From CAZFDT01 sp964518335 (lineage in GTDB: Bacteria; Planctomycetota; Phycisphaerae; Phycisphaerales; Phycisphaeraceae), in NCBI GenBank assembly GCA_964518335.1, contig CAZFDT010000016.1, forward strand, positions 14,935-78,934: 64,000 nt of DNA, read 5' to 3'. A program made the translations under genes and the position numbers. The stretch's first letter is position 1; every line of letters begins with the position of its first letter. A model generated the notes under the pieces. The model saw only the letters and a list, made by a program, of their open reading frames with translations. It had not been told where the DNA came from and made no database searches. Of this stretch, positions 1 to 8,351 are shown one piece after another.

Positions 1-14
1 CTGCATAGCATCAT
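1..14 (-). CDS. possible first codons of a divergent gene leaving the window
   Basis: On the minus strand the sequence GGGAGG (positions 17-22) is followed closely by three candidate ATG codons (12-14, 9-11 and 4-6). This looks like a ribosome binding site and start of a gene that runs out of the window to the left. Only a few codons are visible, so no product can be named. Its position makes it divergent from the membrane protein gene at 191, with the palindrome at 117-128 between them. Confidence 0.2.
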
Positions 15-116
15 CGCCTCCCGCTGCGGTTGGCGCGGCGCGTTCGCAGAGGTGCCTGCCGCCGCCCCACTCCGAAGATTCTTACGTGCGAGTGTCACGC
101 GAAAAAGCGACATGAT

Positions 117-128
117 TGATATGTACTA
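117..128. promoter_or_regulatory. palindrome-like operator candidate, site 1
   Basis: TGATATGTACTA lies 62 bases before the ATG of the DUF6785-like gene. It differs by one base from TGATATATACTA at 12044 and belongs to the family of TGATATATATCA-like elements found upstream of many genes in this region. It may be an operator for the GntR/LacI-type regulator, or it may overlap a -10 promoter element. Confidence 0.45.
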
Positions 129-190
129 ATGTTTTCGGTATGCTGAACTCGATGTCGTTGCCCACCGCGTCCGACCATTAACTCGCGATC

Positions 191-2617
191 ATGACTGCAC
201 GTGCGATCAGCATTGGTTTGGGCCTGGGTCTTCTGGTCGCGGGTTTCACGTTCTTCAACGACGCAGTCATTCGTCAGAGCTGGTTCATCAGCAACCACTT
301 TCCGATTTCGGTGTTTGGCGCTATGGCTTTACTGGTTCTGGTGACCAACCCATTGCTTTCTGCCGCGGGCTGGCGACCGCTGACCGTCGGCGAATTGGCG
401 GTGGTGACGGCACTGGGTCTGGTGGCCTGCGGTTGGCCAAGCTTCGGGCATTACTGGGGCTTTGTGCCCAACACAGCCATGCCGGGGCACCTCAACCAGG
501 TCCAGCCCAATTGGCGATCGACTCAGGTCATGTCGTATGTGCCAGGGGGATCGGCGGAACTGCCGGCCGGCCACGTGCGCGACTGGACGCAACTGCGCGA
601 TCGCCTGCTGCAGGCCGATGGTGCGGAATCCCAGCAGGCCGCGCTGGGCAGATTCTGGAGTGCCCTGCACCCCAGTGATCAGGAGCACATCCGCAGCATG
701 GCCGCAGAATCACCTCTGACCGAGCGTTCGACGACGGTGCTGCGCAACGCCATCAATCGGGCGCTGAGTGATCCGTCGCTGGCATCTGAGGCCTTGAGCG
801 ATCCGGTGTTGCCCGCTGCCGCGAGATCCGGTGCGAGCGGGCACGCCGAGGTGCTTGGACAAGCCCAGATCATCCGCGTGAACCGCTGGCTGCTGGTGGG
901 ACTGGCGCCAGACCTGGTATTGCCCCCGCCACGCGGCGAGGGAATTCTGCTGGATGGCGGTGCCGTTGACAGCGAAGCCCGGCAGAGACTGGTGGAAGGC
1001 CAGCCGCATGCCAACTGGTTGATACCGACGCACGTGCCGTGGCGGAGTTGGTGGCCCACGTTGTGTTTGTGGGGCGGCCTGGGCCTGCTGCTCAGCGCCA
1101 TGTCCCTTTGCATGGTGCTGGCGGTACACAAACAGTGGGCGCAGCACGAACTACTGCCGTATCCTGTGGCGAGATTTGTCCAGGCGTTAGCCGAACGCTC
1201 TCCCGGCGCGCGACTGCCCATCATGGCGCAGTCGCGATTGTTCTGGGTCGGATTGGGCGCCATGCTCCTCGTCCATGGGATCAACGGGTTGAACAAATGG
1301 TTTCCCGACGTTCCAGCCATCAACCTGACCCTGGACTTCAGCGGGTTGCAGGTGCTGTTTCCAAACGCCAGCCGCGTCGATGGCGCGTCGGCGATCTACA
1401 AACCGTACCTCTACATGACCGTCATCGCCTTTTGCTTTTTCATCAACACGACCGTGTCATTCTCCCTCGGTATTGCGTCATATCTGTACGTGGCCGTGGT
1501 GGCGTTTCTCATCAGTCGGGGCATGACCTTCGACAGGGAATACCTGGGCGCAGGCCCCGACAACATGATCCGCTTCGGCGCCAGCGTGGCGATGATCCTG
1601 GCCGTGGCGTACGTGGGCCGGTCTTACTATCTCCAGCTTCTGAAGGCGACAGTGGGTTGCGCACGACCTGAGCGTGTGCCCGCTTACGCCGTGTGGAGCG
1701 TGCGCGTCCTCGTCATTGCCATGGTCCTGAGCGTCGCCATGTTGCACAGCGCCGGGTCCGGGTGGCTGATTTCGGGGCTGTTTGTGCTGGTGGTGCTGCT
1801 GCATTTCCTGGTGATGACGCGGATCATCGCCGAGACCGGCCTGTACTTCATTCAGCTGTGGTGGCTGCCCATCGGCGTGCTGACCGGCCTTTTCGGATTC
1901 GAGGCGATCGGCCCCACGAACTACATCGTGCTGGCCATGGCGACCATCGTGCTGGTCGGAGATCCCCGAACCACGCTCATGCCCTATGTCGTCAATGCTG
2001 TGCAGATGATCGAGAAGTCGGCGAACACTCGACCTCCTCGCCAGATCGCATGGCTGGCACTGGCCATCGTCCTGACCTTTCTCGTCGCAGGTGCGGCGAC
2101 GTTGAGCATCGCCCACCAACGCGGCGTGGGCTATCGTCCCGATCGCTGGTCGGTTCAGACGTTGCCGGGCATGCCCTTTGAGCAGTTGAGTCGGCACATC
2201 ACCAACGCATCGATTCACGGCACGCTGCATGCAGCCGTAGAAAGTTCGACCATCCAACGCGTCGCCGCTGTCTCGATCGATCCGGTGGCGTATGGCTGGA
2301 TGGCGCTGGGATTTGCCCTGTTCCTGGGCGTCGCCGCGGCACGCTTACGCTTGCCATGGTGGCCGCTGCATCCCGTCGCGTTTCTCATCTGGGGAACCTA
2401 TCCCGCCTACCAGTTTGCCGGGGCGTTCATCCTCGGGTGGCTGATCAAGTTCTCCATCGTACGATTCGGCGGTGCATCGACTTATCGGAGAGTGCTTCCG
2501 CTGATGGTCGGTATTATCAGCGGTGAGGTGTTGGCGGCCATCGGCTGGGTGATCATTGGCACAGCGTATTTCCTGATCGTCGGCCGACCGCCTGAATCGT
2601 ACAGAGTCTTTCCGTAG
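191..2617 (+). CDS. large polytopic membrane protein, DUF6785/DUF6784-like
   Basis: This is an 808-residue inner-membrane protein. Hydrophobic segments occur near the N-terminus (about residues 8-25, 40-58, 65-85), then a soluble loop of roughly 190 residues, then many further segments from about residue 285 to the end. The layout and sequence resemble the DUF6785/DUF6784 proteins found in Planctomycetes and Verrucomicrobia. That family has no established activity; a transport role is often suspected from its topology and from neighbouring sugar-degradation genes. The ATG at 191 has no strong ribosome binding site, but the hydrophobic N-terminus starts immediately. The Gfo/Idh/MocA gene follows after 14 bases, so the two are probably cotranscribed. 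The palindrome at 117-128 suggests shared control with the rest of the carbohydrate region. Confidence 0.75.
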   Translation: MTARAISIGLGLGLLVAGFTFFNDAVIRQSWFISNHFPISVFGAMALLVLVTNPLLSAAGWRPLTVGELAVVTALGLVACGWPSFGHYWGFVPNTAMPGHLNQVQPNWRSTQVMSYVPGGSAELPAGHVRDWTQLRDRLLQADGAESQQAALGRFWSALHPSDQEHIRSMAAESPLTERSTTVLRNAINRALSDPSLASEALSDPVLPAAARSGASGHAEVLGQAQIIRVNRWLLVGLAPDLVLPPPRGEGILLDGGAVDSEARQRLVEGQPHANWLIPTHVPWRSWWPTLCLWGGLGLLLSAMSLCMVLAVHKQWAQHELLPYPVARFVQALAERSPGARLPIMAQSRLFWVGLGAMLLVHGINGLNKWFPDVPAINLTLDFSGLQVLFPNASRVDGASAIYKPYLYMTVIAFCFFINTTVSFSLGIASYLYVAVVAFLISRGMTFDREYLGAGPDNMIRFGASVAMILAVAYVGRSYYLQLLKATVGCARPERVPAYAVWSVRVLVIAMVLSVAMLHSAGSGWLISGLFVLVVLLHFLVMTRIIAETGLYFIQLWWLPIGVLTGLFGFEAIGPTNYIVLAMATIVLVGDPRTTLMPYVVNAVQMIEKSANTRPPRQIAWLALAIVLTFLVAGAATLSIAHQRGVGYRPDRWSVQTLPGMPFEQLSRHITNASIHGTLHAAVESSTIQRVAAVSIDPVAYGWMALGFALFLGVAAARLRLPWWPLHPVAFLIWGTYPAYQFAGAFILGWLIKFSIVRFGGASTYRRVLPLMVGIISGEVLAAIGWVIIGTAYFLIVGRPPESYRVFP

Positions 2618-2631
2618 TCAACGAGGTGCCC

Positions 2632-3627
2632 ATGCGCCTGTGTATGGTGGGATGCGGACGACACGCCACCTTGGTCCATGGTCCGTCGCAGCAGCGCTGT
2701 GCCGGCGAGTCGTCACACATTGAACTTGCCGGCTGCTGCGATCTTCGCCAGAGCGCGGCGGAAGCCTATCGCCAGAGGTTCGGCTTCGCCCGCGCCTACA
2801 CCAGTCTCCACCAGATGATGGATCACGAGAAGCCCGACGCGGTCGTGCTCGCGTGCCCACCCGAGCGTACCTGCGAGTTGAGCTGCGACATACTGAGCCA
2901 TGGCCAGCCGCTCATGATCGAAAAGCCCCCCGGGCTCAACCGCCAAGAGCTTGAGTGCATCCGGCGCGCAGCAGGCCCGCGCTCGGCGATGGTGGCGATG
3001 AACCGTCGCATGACGCCGCTGCTGAATGAGATGCGCCGGCGACTTGACCCGCTGATCACTACGAATCAACTGCACCAGGTGCATTACGATTTCGTGCGCT
3101 ACAACCGGGCTGATGCAGACTTCGCTTCCACAGCGATACACGCGATCGATGCCGCTGCATTTCTCACCGGGAGCACGCTGGCGCAGGTGCAGATCGACTA
3201 TCGCGACGTCCGCGATGCCCGCGCGCCGGCAGCTTCTGTGCGGCTGATCGGCACCTCGGTCAGCGGCGTGCAAGTCAGCATCACACTCAATCCCATGGCC
3301 GGCGCGGTTACTGAGCGTGCTGCGGCTCACGCCCGTGACCGCTCCATCTGGGTGGAGCTTCCGATCTGGAACGTGCAGGTTCATCCGGGCCGTCTGCTGG
3401 ACTATCGCCAAGGCGGCTTGGCGGACAGCATGACGACCGATCAGTTAGCAGATGGTTTGAGTCTGGTGGTCCAGGGCGGCTTCTATGGTCTGACACGCGC
3501 ATTCTGCGATGCGGTGCTCAGAGGTCTGCCGTTCCCCATCGATCTCGACTCGTGCTTCGGCCCCGTCGAGCTCGCCGACGCACTGCGTCGCCGCGAAACA
3601 AGCTGGACGGCCGTCGCCATGGCATAG
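2632..3627 (+). CDS. Gfo/Idh/MocA family NAD(P)-dependent oxidoreductase
   Basis: A soluble dehydrogenase of about 331 residues. The N-terminus MRLCMVGCGRHA is the dinucleotide-binding Rossmann motif, and IEKPPGLN near residue 98 matches the family EKP motif, followed by MNRRMTPL at the start of the substrate domain. Family members oxidise or reduce sugars, inositols or uronates. I chose ATG 2632 over GTG 2626 because GAGG at 2622-2625 is correctly spaced for it. It follows the DUF6785-like gene closely. The exact sugar substrate cannot be read from the sequence. A second, more typical member of this family starts the transporter operon at 12117. Confidence 0.85.
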   Translation: MRLCMVGCGRHATLVHGPSQQRCAGESSHIELAGCCDLRQSAAEAYRQRFGFARAYTSLHQMMDHEKPDAVVLACPPERTCELSCDILSHGQPLMIEKPPGLNRQELECIRRAAGPRSAMVAMNRRMTPLLNEMRRRLDPLITTNQLHQVHYDFVRYNRADADFASTAIHAIDAAAFLTGSTLAQVQIDYRDVRDARAPAASVRLIGTSVSGVQVSITLNPMAGAVTERAAAHARDRSIWVELPIWNVQVHPGRLLDYRQGGLADSMTTDQLADGLSLVVQGGFYGLTRAFCDAVLRGLPFPIDLDSCFGPVELADALRRRETSWTAVAMA

Positions 3628-3665
3628 GTGGCGCGCGGTGATGCGGTGGTGATCGCCGACGTCGT

Positions 3666-4823
3666 TCACGTTTTCGCCGGCGCCTTGGTCAGCCCTGGCC
3701 AAGCGCGTTTCGCTGTCAACCTCGGCTTGATGCCGGTCATGACCGGTGTGAGGTCGCGGGCGCGCTTTGCCGGCACGTGACGCGGCGTGTTCGGACCCGC
3801 GCCTCGCATGTAAACATTGGGCGGAGTGAACGGCTTGCAGAGCGCCAGCAGATCATCGATTTGCGCGGTGGCCAGGCACTGCACCGTGTCCGAGCAACCG
3901 TAGTAGATCTTCACTTCGCCATCGTCTTCGAGAATCATGGCGCCGGGAAAAACAGTGCCGTCACGATACCCCCCGCTTGTTTCCCAGGGATAGGCCTCAT
4001 CGGGCACGAGCACGGGGGCGTGCGAGATCCCGATCACCTTGTACGGGTCGTGTCGATCCAAGAGCACCAGGGCCGCGGTGTAGCGCTTGATCCAATCACC
4101 GCTCCATCCGCCGCCGGGTCGCGCATCATCGACATCCACGGTGTGTATCATGGTCAGCCAGCCCCGATCGGTGAGAATCGGAGGGGTGCCGGGGCCTATC
4201 TTGTTGTTCACCCATGGGAAGTCGAGGGTCTCAAGCACCAGCCGACTATCACCCCAGTAGCGCCCGTCGGGTGATGCTGACATCCAGATGTCAAAGCGAT
4301 CCGACGGACGCAGGTATCCCGCAAACGGCCGCTCCATACGAACCAGCCGGCCATCAAATCGCTGGGGGAACAGTGTGAAGTTGCGGTTATCCGGCACCGA
4401 TATGCTGAGGACTTCCCAGTTCACGAGATCGTCGGTGACGGCCACGCCGCCTGCGGTTCCCCACCGGCCGCCCGTGGCAAAGCACAGATACAGCCGGTTC
4501 TCGATCACGGTGAGTCGAGGATCGTAAGCGTTCCACAGCGGATGGGACCGATCGTCGGCCTCATACACCGGTTTGGGAGCCACATGCCAGTTCGTGCCGT
4601 CAGGACTTGTGGCGAGGCCGAGGTTGTGGCCGTCGAGGCGCTTGGCGCTTGCATCGCCAAAATCATTGCGAAAGATCATGATGTACTTGCCGTTCCACTT
4701 GCATACGCCGGCGTTGAAGACCAGCGTGGCCGGGTACGGGACATCCGCAGCCTGCAGAATAGGATTGGCCGCATGGCGACAAATAACGGCCGACGCACCG
4801 GTGGCAGCATTGACTGTACTCAT
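3666..4823 (-). CDS. GH130-like glycoside phosphorylase or hydrolase
   Basis: A cytoplasmic five-bladed beta-propeller of about 385 residues without a signal peptide. Landmarks typical of GH130 occur in order: NPIL near the start, VFNAGVCKWNGKY, YDPRLTVIE (region of the catalytic aspartate in this family), a LFPQRFDG/RPF block, KIGPGTPPILT, GWLTMIHTVD, VLLDRHDPYKV and IYYGCSDT near the end. GH130 enzymes mainly phosphorolyse beta-mannosides, and some hydrolyse them; the linkage attacked here is unknown. The longest reading frame begins at 4877, but ATG 4823 has a GAGG site at good spacing and begins the recognisable fold, so I use it. It is divergent from the heparinase-like gene, with a shared operator candidate at 4903-4914. 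Confidence 0.85.
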   Translation of the reverse strand: MSTVNAATGASAVICRHAANPILQAADVPYPATLVFNAGVCKWNGKYIMIFRNDFGDASAKRLDGHNLGLATSPDGTNWHVAPKPVYEADDRSHPLWNAYDPRLTVIENRLYLCFATGGRWGTAGGVAVTDDLVNWEVLSISVPDNRNFTLFPQRFDGRLVRMERPFAGYLRPSDRFDIWMSASPDGRYWGDSRLVLETLDFPWVNNKIGPGTPPILTDRGWLTMIHTVDVDDARPGGGWSGDWIKRYTAALVLLDRHDPYKVIGISHAPVLVPDEAYPWETSGGYRDGTVFPGAMILEDDGEVKIYYGCSDTVQCLATAQIDDLLALCKPFTPPNVYMRGAGPNTPRHVPAKRARDLTPVMTGIKPRLTAKRAWPGLTKAPAKT

Positions 4824-4902
4824 CGGGTACCTCGAGAAACAGGACCGAAGCTCTCCGCCCACCCCCCCCATATACAAACACGGCCTTGCACGGCACGCCG
4901 TT

Positions 4903-4914
4903 TGAGCTATATCA
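4903..4914. promoter_or_regulatory. operator candidate, site 2 (divergent GH130 / heparinase-like)
   Basis: TGAGCTATATCA, which reads TGATATAGCTCA on the minus strand, lies in the intergenic space between the divergent GH130-like and heparinase-like genes. It matches the recurring TGATATATATCA pattern at 10 of 12 positions. Confidence 0.45.
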
Positions 4915-5020
4915 TACAGATCATTCCGAAAAGGTCAAGATGTGATGCTTGATCTGGCACCTGGTAAAACGATACCACCCTTTACAAGCGGGCGCGGGCC
5001 GCACCAAAGGAAATCCCCAA

Positions 5021-7213
5021 GTGGCACACCTGATTACCTCTTACGGCAAGCTGGGTAAGCTCCCCCTCGTCGTGTCGTCGTATGGCCAGTGGTCAATCGA
5101 AGCCCCTCTCCCCGGCGGCATTCACCGCCTGCGTGCAGTCCTGGATGGCCAGCACTTTGCGTGGGATCGCCTTTGGCTCGATATGGTGTATTTCAAGAAC
5201 AAGGGGCAGCGAACCGGGCCGTGGGACTTCGACTTCAACCAAGCCCGGCCGCTGGGGCCGGCTTGGTGGGTGCAGATCAACGGCGAGAAGCTGGGACTTG
5301 TGACATGCGGGCGCCCGACGACAGGCGAAATCCACCAGAAGCGGCTGTCGCTCCAGTTTGCCTTTGAGGTCGAGCAGCCGGGCACGACGCACATCATCCT
5401 CACGCCCTACCGGCCGGACCAAGTTGAGCCTCTTTACGTGGAGCTTGGCCCGGCGGTCGAAGACATGGTCAGTCCACTCGACGACGTTTCCTGCGGGTAT
5501 GCCCGCCACCAGGCGGCCGAACGTGTCTGGGTCGGCTGGAAGCGGCGCATGGATGCCGCCAGTCCAGCATGGGCGTCGGCGCTGAACGCTTCGGTGGCGC
5601 GGGCCAAGGCCAAACCCGATGTTGAGTATCTGCCCCTGCTGGCGTTCGCCATGCTTGCCTGCGATGACATCGAGGCCGGTGACTGCCTTGTTCAAACGGT
5701 GCGGAGAGTGCTGGATCAAGCGCACTGGGGCAATCCACACGAGGACGGCTATGGCCACAATGGCGACATGGGCGCCGCCAGCATCCTCGAGTCGCTGTCC
5801 TTTGTGTATCACTGGGCGGACGCCGCACTACAGAAAGCAGGCTTGCGTGACGAGTTGCGAAATCGCATGGACCGTCAGATGCGATTGTTCTTCCGCCAGA
5901 TGCTGCTGTGGGACGAGTTCTGGGGGGGCTCGCTCCTGCAGGACCACGGCTACCGTTCGATCGGACGATTTGGCGTAGCAGCCGCGAACACGCTCGAAGA
6001 TGTGCCCGCGTCCAGACGATACCTGCAGTTTGTGATGCAACGAATGCGCCGAACGCTTGAGGCTATGCCCAACGATGGCGCGATTCCATTCAGTTCCTAC
6101 CACGTCATCCAGTTGTATGCCGACGACCTGGTGCCCTACCGCGATATGCTGTTGTCGCTGGGGCAGGAAGACATCTTCGATCGCCCGGTATTCGGCCAGA
6201 TCATTCGATTTATCGTCAATCGTCTCGATGAAACCACTGGCGAGATGCTGGTCGCCTGCAGTCGCAGTGACCGAAAGGGACTGCATTCAGGATGGGCGTT
6301 CTTTAATGCCATGGCCGAGCGCCATGGTGATGTTCACGCTGCTCGCCTGTCGCAGATCTTGCTGGAAAGGTACCGACGCGAGGCGCCGACGCCGCGAGCA
6401 GCCGCGACGCTAGTCCATGCCCTGGCACACATCAACGATGTCCCTGCGGGACCTCTCAAGCCCGAACCGTTCGACTACCGACCCGACAGTGGAATGGTCC
6501 ACTATCGCGCCCGCGGGAGCAACGCCCATGTCTCGTTGCGGTGCCACGGCGCGCCGGCCATGTCCAGTTGGGTCCGAACCACGTGCCGGTGCGATCGGCT
6601 CAAAGACGCGCACCTCGAAGGGCACTTTGCGGTGAGCGTGGGTGGTCAGACACTGCTGATGACTGCTGAGGGAGGCTATCGCCAGCACTCTTACCTTGGC
6701 GCCGTACTGCTGGTGGATGGCCAGGGTCCCTGGGGCGACACCGGCGCGCCGATGAGCCAAGTTGGCATCACCCCGCGCGGCGAGCATATCGAAATGGCGA
6801 CCTTCGACGCGTCCAGTTCCACCGGCTATGTACGTATGCGGCTGGATCCCGCCTTCGCGCGCGAATCCGGCCTGATCCGCTATTACCGCCAGTTCGTGCT
6901 GCGGGGCGATGGCATGACGGTGCGCGACACTGTCCTGGCGAATGAGCCCCACTGCTACACATGGCACTTTCATACCTATGCGCGACGAACCATCACACGG
7001 CTGTCGGACAACACCTATGAGGTCCGCGACGGCAATGCTGCATTGAGCCTTGCCGCGCATGCTCTGGAAGTGCCGCTCCGCAGCACGCTCGGCGACACTG
7101 ACGTCGTCTGGGCCTACGGCAACGAACATCAAGACCAGGATTTCAGACACGTGCGATTCGACACAGTCGAAGCTTCCAGCACACTTGCGGTTGAGTTCAT
7201 TGTCACCTGGTGA
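5021..7213 (+). CDS. heparinase II/III-like polysaccharide or oligosaccharide lyase
   Basis: A protein of about 730 residues. A helical-toroid-like middle part (roughly residues 150-480, rich in W, H and Y, with segments such as YGHNGDMGAASILESL and FNAMAERHGDVHAARL) is followed by a beta-rich C-terminal part (LRYRQFVLRGDG-like, RDTVLANEPHCYTWHFHT, DVVWAYGNEH). This order fits the heparinase II/III family of uronate polysaccharide lyases. No signal peptide is seen, so it probably acts in the cytoplasm on imported oligosaccharides. The frame is open from a TTG at 4949, but GTG 5021 has AAAGGAAAT upstream and is preferred. It is divergent from the GH130-like gene. Uronate-containing glycans are the likely substrate class by family; the specific substrate is unknown. 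Confidence 0.75.
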   Translation: MAHLITSYGKLGKLPLVVSSYGQWSIEAPLPGGIHRLRAVLDGQHFAWDRLWLDMVYFKNKGQRTGPWDFDFNQARPLGPAWWVQINGEKLGLVTCGRPTTGEIHQKRLSLQFAFEVEQPGTTHIILTPYRPDQVEPLYVELGPAVEDMVSPLDDVSCGYARHQAAERVWVGWKRRMDAASPAWASALNASVARAKAKPDVEYLPLLAFAMLACDDIEAGDCLVQTVRRVLDQAHWGNPHEDGYGHNGDMGAASILESLSFVYHWADAALQKAGLRDELRNRMDRQMRLFFRQMLLWDEFWGGSLLQDHGYRSIGRFGVAAANTLEDVPASRRYLQFVMQRMRRTLEAMPNDGAIPFSSYHVIQLYADDLVPYRDMLLSLGQEDIFDRPVFGQIIRFIVNRLDETTGEMLVACSRSDRKGLHSGWAFFNAMAERHGDVHAARLSQILLERYRREAPTPRAAATLVHALAHINDVPAGPLKPEPFDYRPDSGMVHYRARGSNAHVSLRCHGAPAMSSWVRTTCRCDRLKDAHLEGHFAVSVGGQTLLMTAEGGYRQHSYLGAVLLVDGQGPWGDTGAPMSQVGITPRGEHIEMATFDASSSTGYVRMRLDPAFARESGLIRYYRQFVLRGDGMTVRDTVLANEPHCYTWHFHTYARRTITRLSDNTYEVRDGNAALSLAAHALEVPLRSTLGDTDVVWAYGNEHQDQDFRHVRFDTVEASSTLAVEFIVTW

Positions 7214-7410
7214 ACCGAGCTGCACTTCCATCACGTGCACGAATGACCAGACGATGGCGGGCGCGCACCACTGACACTCGCGGGCTGGATCGCGGTACCG
7301 CAAGGTATCAGACGCTCAGCGTGTCCGGGTGTCGTCGGGCTCGCACGGTGCGTGAGATCATCGCCTCGGACTGCGGGTCGTCGGTCCCAAATCGTGGGCA
7401 TCACACGGTG

Positions 7411-8217
7411 TCAGACACCGCTGTAGATGCCACGTGCCTGGTCCGGACTGCGGTCAAATGCTGCCGCCACACGGCTGAAGACCTGGGTTAGCGCTGCGAC
7501 GTCCGAGCCGATATTGAGCAGGTGATATCCTTCGTCGAGGTGCTGCGGGATGTCGGCCAAGGCACCGGTGGTACCGGCCCACTTACCGTAACGTCTCGCT
7601 GTGGACGCAACGCGTCGTCGTGCTTCCTGCAGGCGAGGATCATCGAATCGGCCTGTCACGCCCAGTCCATGGCTGAAATCGCCCGGTCCGAAAAAGAGCA
7701 TGTCGATCCCCTCGACGGAGGCGATGTCGTCGAGTTGATTCATGGCTTCGGGGTCCTCAATCTGTACGATCACCATGCGTTGCTCGTTGGCCTGTGCAAC
7801 ATATTCGGCAAGCGGGATGTGGCAATAGCCTCCGTCGGCGCCGCCGCCGTCGAGTGGGCGTCGGCCCACAGGGTGGAAGCGGGTTTGACGCACAATCTGT
7901 CGGGCTTCCTCCCCGGTCGTGACGTGCGGCACCATGATGGCCGCGGCGTCAGCCTCCAGTGGACGTATCAGGTCGCTGTAGCTGCCGCGCGAAACGCGCA
8001 CGATCACGTCCACATCGTGCAGCTTTGCCGCACGCACCTGATGAGTCACGGATTCGATCGAGCTGGGCACGTGCTCCTGACAAACCCAGACGCTGTCCAC
8101 GCTGCACATGGCGGCGATCTCGACAATCTGGGCGTCACTGGAGTTGATCTTCACGCAGCACGCCGGTTCGCCGGCGCGAAGACGACGAAGGATTCTGCTG
8201 GGTCGAAACCTGTGCAT
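7411..8217 (-). CDS. HpcH/HpaI (2-keto-3-deoxy acid) aldolase family protein
   Basis: A 268-residue cytoplasmic TIM-barrel aldolase. Family marks include PSSIESV early, the stretch AAAIMVPHVTTGEEARQIV, GRRPLDGGGADGGY, VIVQIEDPEAMNQLDDI, and MLFFGPGDFSHGLGV, which carries the metal- and substrate-binding residues. Members cleave 2-keto-3-deoxy sugar acids to pyruvate and an aldehyde, which would suit degradation of uronates released by the lyase. The ATG at 8217 is preceded by GAGGAAA. It lies 134 bases downstream of the DUF4838 gene in the same direction, so the two are probably one transcript starting from the operator candidate at 11080. A small hairpin (7406-7420) overlaps the stop codon. 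Confidence 0.85.
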   Translation of the reverse strand: MHRFRPSRILRRLRAGEPACCVKINSSDAQIVEIAAMCSVDSVWVCQEHVPSSIESVTHQVRAAKLHDVDVIVRVSRGSYSDLIRPLEADAAAIMVPHVTTGEEARQIVRQTRFHPVGRRPLDGGGADGGYCHIPLAEYVAQANEQRMVIVQIEDPEAMNQLDDIASVEGIDMLFFGPGDFSHGLGVTGRFDDPRLQEARRRVASTARRYGKWAGTTGALADIPQHLDEGYHLLNIGSDVAALTQVFSRVAAAFDRSPDQARGIYSGV

Positions 8218-8351
8218 GGTTGGGTTTCCTCGTCCATGAGATCATCGATGTCGGCGCACGCCTTCGGGATGGCAGCATGCGTTGCCGCTGGCGCAGCGGT
8301 CGAGCTTCATGGACAGCACGATACGCGGCGGCAAAGGTCGGAATGAGCCAC

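Noticed and set aside
7406..7420. Hairpin CGGTGT-CAG-ACACCG as a terminator of the aldolase gene
   Set aside because: It overlaps the stop codon, has a short stem and no T-run, so it is not convincing as a terminator.
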